DNA of 64,000 nt, taken from NCBI GenBank assembly GCA_037176725.1, contig JAZBRS010000050.1, positions 16,820,001-16,884,000 on the forward strand, written 5' to 3'. The position numbers were made by a program, and so were the translations under genes. The notes beneath the pieces are model-generated. The model worked only from the letters and a program-made list of their open reading frames with translations, was not told the DNA's origin and made no database searches. Positions 1-11,739 of this stretch are shown one piece after another. The DNA comes from Posidonia oceanica. Its lineage: Eukaryota; Streptophyta; Magnoliopsida; Alismatales; Posidoniaceae. Within the stretch, counting starts at the first letter, position 1; each line of letters begins with the position of its first letter.

Positions 1-563
1 ATCGCAGAGGTTGTGAGGAGCTGAGGCGATGGAAAGGACGGGAGTGCAGTGTAGTGAACCTGCTGAGCTACAATGGGCGGCACCGCAACCTCAGGGGTCG
101 GACGGAAAGAGCAGGCCGCAGTCGGGTCGAGTGCAAGAGGCACGCTTCGCAGCTTATCGGCCTTAGCCAATAAATGCTGTGCTTGCGAGGCAGGGAAAGC
201 ATCGACCAACGGGCCGAGACGCAAAGAGGTGTCCGCCAAAGGAGGCATGGAAACCAAGGATGCAAAAGGAGTAGACCCTATGTAAGAGGTAGCCGCAGAA
301 GGCTAGATTCCCGAGACGGGATGGCCCTGGGATGGAACAGAAGGCGACGCTCCTGGAGCCCAAGTGGCGGTCATCACGGTTGACTCGGTGACAATCTCCC
401 GGTCGACTGTGGTCGACCCTTGTTCTAGATAGAGGGGCAGGGAAGTCTCCTACACTAGCAGTGGAGAGGAGACGGGAGACGTCAAAGCAGGGGAAGGAGA
501 GACCAAAGTCGGTATCTCCCCTGACGCCAAAGAGGAAGAGGGCTCACCGGTATGCTGGGCCAT
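1..563 (-). pseudogene. Gag N-terminal fragment of TAT-like element D
   Basis: The reading starts at an ATG at 563 (minus strand) with residues MAQHTGEP and runs off the left edge of the window. It matches in position and style the gag starts of element B (MAQSAGEL, 20192) and element F (MAQYVSEP, 52045): a Pro/Ser/Thr-rich, low-complexity N-terminal region ahead of the capsid-like domain. Gag would form the cytoplasmic particle of the retrotransposon. An in-frame stop lies at about 450, some 38 codons in, so the copy is broken. The conserved core and zinc-knuckle region lie outside the window. The identification rests on the shared start context and on the homologous leader upstream. Confidence 0.75.
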
Positions 564-838
564 AACGGACAGCGAGCGAATGCGAACAGGTCTACGGCTG
601 AAGGTGGGGGCACAAGACCTAAGGCGAGCTATTGTCGGAGGCGATAGACAGCTCAGAGATAGAGAGGGACGCTCCAGATCCTGGCTGAAGGAACCCGCAC
701 CTACCTGCAAAACCAATAAACGCGTTAGAGGTTGGATGCAAAAAAAAATTATTACGGGTGGCATGACGCAGATGAATGCCCTAATATGCACTCTCTCACC
801 ATGCATGTCCTGAGTAAGCAGCCTACTAGGACGCACTC
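564..838 (-). other. 5' leader of element D, cut by element A
   Basis: Read on the minus strand, this aligns with the leader of element B at about 19905-20190, including the stretch GAGTGCGTCCTAGTAGGC and the motif ACTCAGGACATGCATGGTGA. A splice-acceptor-like site (GGTTTTGCAG) ends at 705 on the minus strand, matching TCTTTTGCAG at 20049 in B. The leader stops abruptly at 838, where the LTR of element A begins. The bases 834-838 (CACTC) are the candidate left target-site duplication of A; the matching right copy is lost. Confidence 0.7.
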
Positions 839-3800
839 TGTAATGACCCGAGTCGCTACCAACAAAACAAAAGCCTAACAAATTTAAAACTTAATTAGTT
901 ACAACAATTACAATAAACTACTGGGCTAAACAACAAATATCTATGCCAGGAACCTGTAGTGGACAGCTACGTGACTCCCACTATATGCATTAGAACTCCG
1001 AACCAGCTAATCATCTGCACCTGCAACTGAAAACCACGCAAAGCATACGTGAGTGACCTAGAAATCGTCATCCAGCACACACCTCGCAAAAACCACGCGA
1101 GAAACCGGTATAAAACCTCAAATACGGTACAACCGGTAAAACCCCAAAATCTGGGTCCACAATAAGTAATATAATTAAATAAAACACCCTTCCCAAAGCC
1201 ACTATGCTAAAATCGGGGAAGACAGGCGTTTACAAAATCTATATCACATAACACGGCCCACCGGTTCAAAAACTCAGAACCACTCAAAACCCTCCAACCC
1301 CTCAGGCTGGGAAAACACTCGGCCCACCGGCCAAGACAAGGCGGAAATACCTCGTAAAACCAAAGCTCAATCAATATAATGGCCCACCAGTTCAAAGCTC
1401 AAACCAAAGCCACATGCCATAACTAGGCGGGAAAACATTTGGCCCAATACGGCCCAAAACTCAAATCACAATATCACGCCATACACAGGCGGAAAAGCAA
1501 TTGGCCTAATACGCCCCAAACAACAGTAAAACTCACAAAGCCCAAACTCAGGCAAAGCTCTAGGCCTAATACGGCTAGCAACAACCAAAACACAGCCCCG
1601 CGGGTTCAAAACCACAACTGATCGTATTGCCTGGCGCCAAGCAACAGACCTAGCCTCAAGCAGAAGCCAGTAACTCACTCCTGCAGCTCACTGCACTGCC
1701 ATGAACACCTGTCCTGTGGAGGAGCGTGTCCGTCCCGGCATCTCGTCACTAGAGACGCTACAAAAGCGATTCCCCACCAGGGAAAGCTACTCACCCAAAT
1801 TGGGCGAGTTGTCCTCACTCAGGACAAACCACAGGGCACGCCTAATATACGGTGACCTCAACTCAATGCTCCGAACCACTAGAGGCTTCAACCCCTAGGC
1901 TCAGCCAGTACCAGTGATCCGAACCACTAGAGGCTCCAACCCCTAGGCTCAGCCATCACCCAAAACCAGGCGGGTCCCGGTGCCCGTAACAACTTGGGTA
2001 TCACGTCCAACTACGTAGGAGTATCATACCTCCCGAGTCCGCTGCTACGATACCGCTAGGTATGGCCGGCACCCCGACCCCCAAACCTCAACCCAGGCGA
2101 AGTGTGCGACACACCAGGAATGCCGTTGCATCCCCGGGTCTGGCCACCACAACTCCTAGGTTTTTGGTCACGGAAAACCTCGGCAAAATCATTAGCAAAC
2201 CATCCATATTTTTCCACAAAAATCTCTTTCAAAACATTTATTAAATACATGGGCTAAAGCACAATAAGCCCCAAAACCAACCGAGGAAACCACATTGGAA
2301 AACTAGCCCGAGAGAGCATCCTAGACCAAAATCGGTAGATCGGTACTCCAACCGGTAGACCGAAAATCCCTGCTTCGGTGGAATTAAATCCACTGGCTGA
2401 CTAGTCTGCACAGTGATCGGTAGATCGATATCACATCGGTCGTATCGAAAATCCCTACTTCGATGGAACTAAATCCATCGGTCGGACCGATCCCACCCTG
2501 AAAATGGCAGATCGATCGATATCGGTCAACCAAATTCAAGTTCTGGCCTACATCTGACAGAAAAAGTTGACATCGATATGAACCGGTGTACCGATTTCCC
2601 CCAGAAATCAGCAGACCGACCAAAAAGGTTGTGCCGAACTAGGATAGGGCAGAAAACATAAAAAGTCAACTTAAAACCCAAAACACCCGAATAAAACTCC
2701 AAAACTAGCATACCATATACCGAAATCTCTGGAATTCAACAAGGAATACAACCATACGTATATTATGGCATTCCGAGGCACGCAACCCACAAAAACACTG
2801 GAAATCCAAAATTCAAGCCATTTTCTATCAAAAGCCTCAAACACTATCAAATCCATGCCAAAATCAAGCATGCAACACATGGAAGCGAGTACATCCGCTC
2901 AAGCAACCCAAACATATCACATTTGCCTCAATCCAAGGCCCAAAACACCGGAATTCACAGGGAAACCATAATCAGGTAATTAAGCCGCTCGGGCCATATA
3001 TTCGGCCAAAACCACATAAAATCTCTAAAAATCACCAAAGCTCTACCATAGCATATAAACATGGCAAGACACATAATTAAATCATAATCAAGCCATTTGA
3101 AAGCATACTACCTCATAAAATAGCAGACATCCACATTCAAGTCATAAGGCAACCTAAGCCAATAAATTCGACTAGAATGTATATAAATCCCCAAAAATTG
3201 CCAAACACAAACATAACATTCAAAACATGGCAAGGGACACATGCATATCAATTTCTAAATATTTAGAGTTCCTAAGGCAAGGCGTGTACCTTGGGACAGA
3301 GGGACAACTTTCGTCCTCCGGCGATCCACACGCACTCCGAGCTCTCCGCATCGCTCTTGGGCTCGCCGCTCCACCAGGGCGATGACCGGAGCTCACCGCA
3401 CTACCGTCGGCCGCCACCGCACGCCGGCCACCGCCAACAACCACCATCGACAGCCACACCAGAGGGGAGGAAGATGGAGAGGAGGAAGAGGAAAAGTAGG
3501 GGGAGAGAGTGGAAGGAGGAGAGGATGGGGAGAGGGAGAGGAGGAGGAAGGTGCGGCGGCCAAGGTTAGGGCACGGGCGTGCGGGCGAGAGAGAGGAGGA
3601 GGAGGGGCACGAGTGGGGAGGGGGAGAGGAGGCACGCGCGGGAGGGGGAAATGAGAGGGGAGGGAGAAGGGATGTGAGGGGGAGGGAGAAGGCACGTGAG
3701 GGAGAGGGAAAGTCAGGGACTAGACCACAATCTGTCCCACCAACCTCCACAAGTGGAAGTCCACCACAACAATACAGGTGGACACCCACACAAACCACAG

Positions 3801-3912
3801 ATGGGGCCCACAACAACTCAAGTGGGGCCCGCAAGGCCAGTAACACCCGACCAAAGCCAAGGAATTCATTAAAAAGCGTAATTACAAGAGAAATGAATTC
3901 CGGTGTGTTACA
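839..3912 (-). repeat. 3' LTR of element A, complete
   Basis: About 3.07 kb, starting TGTAATGACCCGAG and ending GTGTGTTACA, so the short inverted termini TGTAA/TTACA are visible. Bases 839-2263 are matched by the truncated 5' LTR at 8780-10204. It contains a 48-bp tandem duplication at 1870-1955 (also present in the other LTR), a diverged duplication near 2352-2483, and a purine-rich plus-strand block at about 3470-3715. Apparent ORFs in that block are composition artefacts. No convincing TATA box could be fixed. Confidence 0.85.
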
Positions 3913-3946
3913 TCATAAACACCTAAAAAGGATTTCGCCTTCGAAA

Positions 3947-4680
3947 TCAAGGGTAGAAAAGGTGCGGGTACCGAGAAAGGATGCGATCCTCGTGCTCCCC
4001 AGTGGCCTCTTCTGCTCCATGATGCTGCCATCTCACAAGAACCAGTGGAATTAACTTATTCCGCAACACTTGTTCTCTGCGATCAACAATCTAGACAGCC
4101 TCCTCAACAAAGGAGAGATCTTCATGAAGCACCTCTGGCTGAACCGGGATCACCTATGAACGATCAGCCAGACACTTCCTCAACATGGAGATGTGGAACA
4201 CACTGTGCACTACTGACAGCTCTGGTGGTAGAGCCAATATATAGGCTACTTCACCCACCCTCTACGTGATCTGGTACGGGCCAATATAGCGGGGACTCAG
4301 CTTCCCACGCTTGCCAAATATCTTCAAGCCTTTGGTCGGTGAAACCTTCAAGAACACAAAGTCTCCCACCAGAAACTCCAACGGTCTCCGCCTCTGGTCA
4401 GCATAACTCTTCTACCGACTCTATGCAGTCAGAAGCCTTCTGCGGATGAAGTCCACCTTGTCCACATACTGCTGCACAAACTCAGGACCAAGAAGCTACC
4501 GCTCCCCTACCTCGCTCCAGTAAATCGAGGATCTACAGGGCCTACCATACAGAGCCTCGTATGGTGCCATCCCGATACTAGAGTGGTAGCTATTGTTGTA
4601 TGCAAACTCAACCAACGGCAGGTGGTCCTCCCAACTTTCTTGCAAGTCCACGGCAAAGCTCTCAACATACCCTCCAGAGT
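3947..4680 (-). pseudogene. Element A integrase C-terminus with chromodomain-like tail
   Basis: One minus-strand frame reads through the last part of integrase: a segment containing APYEALYGRPCRSS, the GDFVFLKVSP and GKLSPRYIGPYQI motifs (GPY/F module), and then a tail with ILSRYPHLF near the end, as in chromodomain-type integrase tails. The chromodomain would target integration to marked chromatin. The frame is offset by one base from the upstream integrase core (shift near 4650-4680). It carries TAG codons at 4496-4498, 4421-4423, 4412-4414, 4262-4264, 4154-4156 and 4091-4093, each where Gln is expected. It ends in TGA at 3947-3949, about 35 bp before the LTR. Confidence 0.75.
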
Positions 4681-5070
4681 CTAGATAGTCCTCTCTGTCT
4701 GACCATCCGACTGAGGGTGGAAAGCTGTACTGAAATTGAGTACCGTGCCAAAACCCTCCTGCAGAGTCCTCCAGAACCTCGAGGTAAACCGCGTGTCTCT
4801 ATCAGACACTATGGATACAGGAACACCATGCAGCCGAACGATCTCCGATATGTACAGTTCTGCCAACCGTCGTAAAGGGAGATTCACCCAGATTGCAAGA
4901 AAATGAGCTGACTTGGTTAGCCGATCAACGATCACCCACACGGTGTCGTTCTTCCTCATGGAACATGGCAACCTAGTCACAAAATCCATAGAGATGTGTT
5001 CCCATTTCCATTCTGGTATATTCAACAGCTGTAGAGCTCCACCAGGTCTCTGATGCTCAGCCTTGACTAG
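4681..5070 (-). pseudogene. Element A integrase catalytic core
   Basis: This encodes the DDE core of a Ty3/gypsy integrase. The first Asp is in SMDFVTRLP, the second in SIVSDRDTRF, and the Glu in the HPQSDGQTERT motif typical of plant chromoviruses. The frame is continuous with the upstream pol frame but is interrupted by TAG at 5071-5073, just after the zinc-finger Cys pair, and ends in TAG at 4681-4683. Both stops sit at expected Gln codons. The catalytic residues are intact, but the product would be split. Confidence 0.85.
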
Positions 5071-6177
5071 CTAGCAGGTCACACACCTTGCCACATAGTC
5101 AGCAACTTCTCTCTTCATGCCAGGCCACCAAAAGTTCCGCTTCAGATCCCGGTACATCTTCGTGGATCCTAGGTGGACGGTGTACTTGGATCTATGGGCT
5201 TCATCTAGTAACCTCCACCGGGCTTCCTCATACTGTGGCACATACAGGCACTGATCAAACCTCAATTCCCCATGTACGCCGAGTGAAAAGTCTGGCACTT
5301 CCCCAGCGCGCAACTTCTCAACTGTCGCTTGAAAGAAGGGGTCTGTCTGCTGACAGGCAATAATGAACTCCACTAGCTTGGGATGAACAAACAAGCTCGT
5401 CATGTAGGCACCGCCTGTTCCCCGATGTAGTCTCTTGAGTCCACAGTCAGCCAGATCCTCCAGGCTCGCCACGACGTGCGTACGTCGACTCAGAGCATCA
5501 GCGACCACGTTGGCCTTCCCAGGGTGGTAGGACAAACTGAAATCATAGTCCTTGAGGTACTCCACCCACCTCCGCTGTCGCATGTTGAGGTCCTTCTGAG
5601 TAAATATATACTTTAGACTCTTGTGATCCGTGTAGACCTCAAACTGCTCCCCATACAGGTAGTGTCGCCAAAGCTTTAGCGCGAACACCATGGCAGCCAT
5701 CTCAAGATCATGGTTAGGGTAGTTCTTCTCATGGTCTTTCAACTGACGGGAGGCATAAGCCACAACATTGCCACGCTGCATCAGAACACTACCCAAACCA
5801 ACACCACTAGCATCACTATAAATAGTGAAACCACCACTACCAGAAGGCAAGGTCAGAACAGGAGCAGAAGTTAGACGAGCCTTCAACTCATTGAAACTCG
5901 CCTTACAATCTTGGTCCCAAATAAACGGAACCCCTTGCTTGGTGAGAGCTGTCAGGGATGAAGCAATAGAAGAGAAATCCCTGATAAACCTCCTGTAGTA
6001 ACCTGCCAATCCCAGGAAACTTTTAATCTTAGTCACAGTCCTGGGTCTCTGCCAATTGCTAACTGCCTCAACCTTGGCAGGATCAACTCTGACGCCATCT
6101 CCAGAGATAAGGTGGCCAAGGAACATAACCTCCCTCAACCAGAACTCACACTTGGAGAACTTGGCATACAACTGGTG
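5071..6177 (-). pseudogene. Element A RT thumb, RNase H and integrase zinc finger
   Basis: A 366-codon open stretch. It begins with the RT tail ([15 protein letters not shown]), then the thumb ([12 protein letters not shown]), then RNase H with its catalytic Asp in [11 protein letters not shown], the Glu in [11 protein letters not shown] and an Asp in YTDHKSL. The stretch after VADALSRR leads into the integrase HHCC finger, which ends in ARCVTC. The upstream frame is broken by TAG at 6178-6180. This is the best preserved part of the element. Confidence 0.87.
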
Positions 6178-6693
6178 CTACCTCAAAACATCCAGCACCA
6201 CCCTCAGATGTTGGGCATGAGCTTCCTCATCTGAAGAGTAGACCAAGATGTCGTCTACAAAGACCACCACAAACTGGTCCAAGAAAGGCCAGAAGATCCG
6301 GTTCATCAATTCCATGAATGCGGTAGGGGCGTTGGTCAAGCCAAAGGGCATAACCACAAACTCAAAATGGCCATACCGCATCCGGAAAGCAGTCTTCTGA
6401 ATGTCTGAATCATGGATCCTCAACTGGTGATATCCTGATCTCAGATCAACCTTCGAGAAGACGGAGGCAGACTACAACTGGTCAAACAAGTCTTCAACAC
6501 GGGGCAAGGGATATTTGTTCTTCACTGTAAGTTGATTCAACATCCGGTAGTCTATACACAATCGGAGTGAACCATCCTTCTTACGAACGAACAAGACAAG
6601 CACTCCCCACGGAGACACACTTGGCCTGATGAACCCCTTTTCCAGCAACTCCTGTAGCTGGGCCTTGAGCTCCCGCAACTCAGCTGGTGCCAT
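6178..6693 (-). pseudogene. Element A reverse transcriptase palm/fingers
   Basis: The RT fingers carry [11 protein letters not shown] and the palm carries [10 protein letters not shown], so the catalytic YVDD-type box is present as [14 protein letters not shown] and [12 protein letters not shown] are standard Ty3/gypsy RT motifs. The frame is cut by TAG at 6472-6474 between the fingers and the first palm Asp (SKVDLRSG). It shares one frame with the protease upstream and RNase H downstream, so pro-pol was one ORF before decay. Confidence 0.87.
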
Positions 6694-6753
6694 TCGGTAA
6701 GGATTCTTCGCAACAGCACCACTGCCCAGAGTCAGCTCGATAAAGAACTCTAC

Positions 6754-7314
6754 TTACCTGTGAGGAGGCATGCCAAGCAGATCATCCGGGAAAACGTCGG
6801 GATATTCACACACAACAGATATGTTGTGAACACCCGACTCCGGAGAAGGGGAGGTAACCACACTAGCAAGGTACCCCACACAACCCTGAGTCAAAGACTT
6901 GTAAGCCTTCATAGCAGAAATCACAAGCTTAGGCTCACCTTGGCGCGCACCTTGCACAAAGAAGGAACCAGCATCAGCAGCTCCAAAGAAAATCCTCCTA
7001 CGTGTACAGTCTATCAAAGTAGAATGTTGGCTCAGCCAATCCATGCCCAAGATAACATCATACTCATTCATACCCATGAGAATGAGAGTGGCATCAAACT
7101 CTCGGCCATTTAGCTCCAGATTGACAGAAGATAGATATCTCCACGCCAAACTGTGCTCACCCAGCGGAGTTACCACCTCCAGGTGGAAAGCTAACTTGGC
7201 TGGTACATCATCCAGCTCCGCCGCAAAAGACTCAGAGACAAAAGAGAAAGTGCTCCCTGAGTCAAACAGAACTTTGGCCATTCGGCCCGCCACAAGATAA
7301 GAACCTAAGGCCAA
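6754..7314 (-). pseudogene. Element A aspartic protease
   Basis: A retropepsin-like protease with the active-site motif LFDSGSTFSFVS (D-S-G) and the later hydrophobic motif VILGMDWLSQH, typical of chromovirus proteases. It would cleave Gag-Pol in the particle. The 3' part (SVVCEYPDVFPDDLLG) is the linker to RT. The frame ends in TAA at 6754-6756 within that linker, then resumes in the same frame. A start codon need not exist here, because pro is normally reached from gag. Confidence 0.85.
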
Positions 7315-7370
7315 AGCACAACCAACAGCATCCCCAATTAAACAACATGGTTCATATTACAGGGGGAAAG

Positions 7371-7394
7371 AAACAACAACAACAACAACAACAA
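7371..7394. repeat. (CAA)n microsatellite between gag and pro of A
   Basis: A run of CAA units on the plus strand, ending in AATGG. It lies in the short segment between the end of the gag frame (7418) and the protease start. Confidence 0.9.
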
Positions 7395-7417
7395 TGGGTC
7401 ACACCAATCAAAAGAAA

Positions 7418-8605
7418 CTACGGGGACTTACCCTCTACAACGTTACTAGAGGGCCCACAGTCGGGAGCTGAAATGGTGAACACCCGCCTCCGAGTCGGCT
7501 GTTGTGGTACATTCCCCGCTCTCTTGGGAGGATCCAGACACATTCTCTGCACATGTCCCGGTCTCCCACAGATGTAGTACACCACTCCACTCCGATTCGT
7601 CACCTACTGTGCTCGAGGATAGTGTGCTGCAAAGTGACCCGTCTGGCCACACTGGAAACACTGGGCGCTACCCTGTCCACTCGAAGTAGCCTGACTCAGA
7701 CCGGTGCTACCTACTCTTGCAAAGCTGTGCCGGGCACTGGAGGCCGGGCCAGCACCACCACCTCAAGCAAAACTACGCCGGACACTAGAACCACCTCCAG
7801 ATTTGTCCTTCTTTCTCTTCCCTAGGCTACTCATGCCACTGGAACTCTGTGGACTAGACACAGAGAATCGGGAAGTGAAGGGCAACTTGGCCTTCCCCTT
7901 GGAGTGACCACTCACATACTGGTTATACTCCTCTTCAAAGCGAGAAGCCATCTGGACCACCTCAGCTACCGTCGCACATCGGTAGCCCATCACCTTCACC
8001 CTCAAACTGGGTTGAAGGCTCTCCAGAAATCTCTCCACCCACCTTTCCTCAGAATCAAAGGCCTGGGCGAACCTTTCCAACTGGGCAAAAGAGGCTTCAT
8101 ACTCAGCCACAGACATCCTACCTTGTTGCAGACTCCAGAACTTTCGGTCGAACTGGCTCGTCACGTGACTCGGGAAGTACTTCTCATGAAATGCAGCCTC
8201 GATGTCCTTCCACTTGATGTCGACCGTTATAGAATCCGGGAACTTCAGCCGCCTTGTGGCTCTCCACCACTCATCGGCATCGCCGTCGAGCTGAAAGGTA
8301 GCCAACAGCACCCAGTGCTCCGCCGGGCACGCCAAACTATCCAACAACTTCTCAATCCTTCGCAGCCATGCCTCACTCTCGTCAGGAGTACTAATACCTT
8401 TGAATGTCGGTGGGTGGAGCTTGCTCAATTGGCGTAGCCACGGATCTCCCTCAGACGCTCTACCAGAGCCACTCTTGTCAAACGCATGAGAGATCCCGCG
8501 CATCCAGCCTCGCAAGTCCGTCCGCATGCCCTGCCAACCACTCTCCTCTCGAGAGCTAGGTTCCTCAGTAGGGGCCTTGTCCTTCCGACGGCCACGGCGA
8601 GACAT
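7418..8605 (-). pseudogene. Element A gag
   Basis: It starts at the ATG at 8605 (MSRRGRRKDKAP). The retrotransposon-gag core includes LRQLSKLHPPTFKG, WWRATRRLKFP and KYFPSHV, with the YEASFAQLERFA region following. It would form the capsid and package RNA. TGA at 7763-7765 ends the first open stretch. Downstream in the same frame are two zinc-knuckle remnants, CFQCGQTGHFAAHY and YYICGRPGHVQRMC, separated by TAG at 7604-7606. In both knuckles one Cys has become Tyr. The gag frame differs from that of pro-pol. Confidence 0.85.
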
Positions 8606-8760
8606 GCTGAACCGGGAGAGAGGCAACAAAATCCTGCATCACAGTAAATAAGACAAGCAACAATATATGCCAAAACGACAGGTGCAGACTCAACCATGAT
8701 AGTCAATTCCTATGGAGTCACTAGACTGACCACTCCTTGGTTAGTGCAAACTAGTGAACC

Positions 8761-8775
8761 TGGGCTCCGATACCA
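8761..8775 (-). promoter_or_regulatory. Primer-binding site of A (initiator Met-tRNA type)
   Basis: On the minus strand it reads TGGTATCGGAGCCCA, close to the plant iMet-tRNA complement (TGGTATCAGAGC). It lies four bases (GAAT) downstream of the 5' LTR end GTTACA. This fixes both the LTR boundary and the orientation. Confidence 0.88.
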
Positions 8776-8779
8776 ATTC

Positions 8780-10204
8780 TGTAACGACCCAAGTCGCTAC
8801 CAACAAAACCAAAAGCCCAACAAATTTAAAACTTAATTAGTTACAACAATTACAATAAACTACTGGGCTAAACAATAAATATCTATGTCAGGAACCTGCA
8901 GTGGACAGCTACGTGACTCCCACTATATGCACTAGAACTCCGAACCAACTAATCATCTGCACCTGCAACTGAAAACCACACAAAGCACACGTGAGTGACC
9001 TAGAAATCATCACCCAGCACACACCTCGCAAAAACCACGCGAGAAATCGATATAAAACCTCAAATACGGTACAACCGGTAAAACCCCAAAATCCGGGTCC
9101 ACAATAAGTAATATAATTAAATAAAACACCCTTCCCAAAGCCACTATGCTAAAATCGGGGAAGACAGGCGTTTACAAAATCTATATCACAAAACACGGCC
9201 CACCGGTTCAAAAACTCAGAACCACTCAAAATCCTCCAACCCCTCAGGCTGGGAAAACACTCGGCCCACCGGCCAAGACAAGGCGGAAATACCTCGTAAA
9301 ACCAAAGCTCAATCAATATAATGGCCCACCAGTTCAAAGCTCAAACCAAAGCCACACGCCATAACTAGGCGGGAAAACATTTGGCCCAATACGGCCCAAA
9401 ACTCAAACCACAATATTACGCCATACACAGGCGGAAAAGCAATTGGCCTAATACGGCCCAAACAACAGCAAAACTCACAAAGCCCAAACTCAGGCAAAGC
9501 TCTAGGCCTAATACGGCCAGCAACAACCAAAACACAGCCGCGCGGGTTCAAAACCACAACTGATCGTATTGCCTGGCGCCAAGCAACAGACCTAGCCTCA
9601 AGCAGAAGCCAGTAACTCACCCCTGCAGCTCACTGCATTGCCACGAACACTGTCCTGTGGAGGAGCGTGTCCGTCCCAGCATCTCATCACTAGAGACGCT
9701 ACAAAAGTGATTCCCCACCAGGGAAAGCTACTCACCCAAATTGGGCGAGTTGTCCTCACTCAGGACAAACCACAGGGCACGCCTAATATACGGTGACCTC
9801 AACTCAATGCTCCGAACCACTAGAGGCTTCAACCCCTAGGCTCAGCCAGCACCAGTGATCCGAACCACTAGAGGCTCCAACCCTTAGGCTCAGCCATCAC
9901 CCAAAACCAGGCGGGTCCCGGTGCCCGTAACAACTTGGGTATCACGTCCAACTACGTAGGAGTATCATACCTCCCGAGTCCGCTGCTACGATACCGCTAG
10001 GTATGGCCGGCACCCCGACCCCCAAACCTCAACCCAGGCGAAGTGTGCGACACACCAGGAATGCTGTCGCATCCCCGGGTCCAGCCAACACAACTCACAG
10101 GTTTTCGGCTACGGAAAACCTTGGCAAAACCATTTGTAAACCATCCATATTCTTCCTTAAAAATCTCTTTGAAAACATTTATTAAATCCATGGGCTAAAG
10201 CACA
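8780..10204 (-). repeat. 5' LTR of element A, truncated
   Basis: It begins (plus reading) TGTAACGACCCAAG and aligns with 839-2263 of the complete LTR. Similarity ends at 10204, within GGGCTAAAGCACA. The remaining ~1.65 kb expected from the other LTR is absent and unrelated LTR sequence (E) follows directly. Confidence 0.85.
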
Positions 10205-11739
10205 TTTGCAGCACCTTCGCTGGGGAAGGAGGGCTGCGCGGCGGCGGAGTGGCACGCGGGAGGCTGGAGGCGGTCCGTCCGGAGGTGCCGGTGGCTTCGG
10301 CGGCGATCGGCGGTGCCTGGTGCGTGCTGCTAGCCTAGCTGGCTTTCTGTAGGGGAAGCTAGAGGCGGAGGAGGTGTGGAGGGCTACTGCGACACACAGA
10401 GGCGGCTGGGCGAGTTTCCCGGTGCTCAGACGAAGCTCGCGGTGCTGTCGTGGTGGCGCTGCGGTGGCAGAGGTGGTCTGATGACTTCGACGGCTGCTGC
10501 GGAGAAGGAGGAGGACAGGACAGGAGTGGGGGCTGTGGAAAGGGCCAGGCAGCGTTGAACCAGCTTCCTGGAGATCCGGCGAAGGTCTGGAGCAGATCCA
10601 GAGCGGCGGAGGAGGCCTGGAGCGCCAGGTCGCACTCGGCGGAGGACTCCGGCGGTTGCAGAGGTCGAGGAGATGCATGGGGCTGCGGTTGCGATTGCAC
10701 GGGTCTGGAGCAGGTCTGGAGTGCTTCTGCGGAGCTAGGGGGAAGTTCTAGAGGAGCAGCGGAGATTCGGAGCTGTCTCCGCACAACGAAGGCTGACGGA
10801 GCTCATCGAGGAAGACGACTCTACGGCAGCGACGACCTAGAGCTACTGGCCTCTAAACCTAGCCCTAGCTATCTAGAAAGCATCGTAGGCATGCATTGAA
10901 CTTAGATATGCAGTTATTTACCTGTGACGAAGGCCGACGCGTGCTGGCAACGTCGACTTGGGTGCTGCTGTCTGGCGGAGCTCATTGCGGTGCTGTGGGG
11001 GTCAGTGGAGGCGCACAGCAATCGGAGGATGCTCCAGGGGTCACGAGGATGCTTCGGAGCTTCCTAGAAGCGAGTTTGGTACATCGAAGCTAGGATTTGG
11101 ATTTTTGGGTTGCAGGGTGAGGTGCTGAGCTCGATTGGTGCTCTGTGGCTCTCTGGATGCTGGTGGACGGCTCTCTGGGTTGGTAGAGGTCTGGTGAGTG
11201 TGGAGAGGTGGCTAGCTTGGGGTGGTGTGGTGTCTGGAGTGGAATGGGTTCTCTAGTCGTTTCTGGGTTGAAATGGTGCGCAGGTGTTTGTGGTGGAGAG
11301 ATGGGTTTGCTGGGTGCTTGGGAGTGAACTGGGAATTAGGTGAGGTTGCTGGGTGTGCTGTGAGTGTTGTGGAGGAATTTAGGGTGCTGGGGATGGCTAT
11401 GGAGGATTGGAGGCAGAACGGAAGTTGCAGGTGCTCTAATGGGTGCTCTCTGCTTTTTTTCGGAAAAAGACTCTCTTGCTCTCTGGATGCCGACCTCGCG
11501 CAAGGAGGAAGAAGGTCGTTTTGTTCTAGCGAGACCACTCGAGTGGAAATGGCAATGCAGAGGCTCGAGGGAGGCAAATGCAGGTGGTGACAGTGTAATG
11601 GAGGTCAGCTCTGTACGGGTGAAGCTCCGCCGGACAGGACACGTGGCAAGTCCCAGGTAGTACAAAGGGAGTGTCGGCGGAGAGGGCTGCCCGTGAGAGG
11701 CTTGTGAGTGCAGGTGGGTGGCAGTCGAGGGAGGCTCTG

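Larger units (their letters stand above)
839..10204 (-). mobile_element. Element A: Tekay/Del-like Ty3/gypsy chromovirus, 5' LTR truncated
   Basis: On the minus strand the order is 5' LTR (10204-8780), PBS (8775-8761), gag, protease, RT, RNase H, integrase with a chromodomain-like tail, and 3' LTR (3912-839). This order and the Met-tRNA-type PBS are typical of plant chromoviruses of the Tekay/Del group. The 3' LTR is complete (TGTAAT...TTACA in plus-strand reading). The 5' LTR keeps only 1,425 bp and stops at 10204. The two LTRs differ at about nine positions in their first ~180 aligned bases, so this is not a recent insertion. All coding regions carry stops or frameshifts. Confidence 0.88.

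Noticed and set aside
3220..3846. 208-codon minus-strand frame in LTR A
   Set aside because: Pro/Ser repeats from a pyrimidine-rich LTR tract; not conserved as protein and no family motif.
10359..10899. Possible host gene in the GC-rich segment after element A
   Set aside because: Overlapping open frames occur on both strands, and the segment aligns in plan with the GC-richer part of TAT LTRs. No domain or splice structure of a gene.
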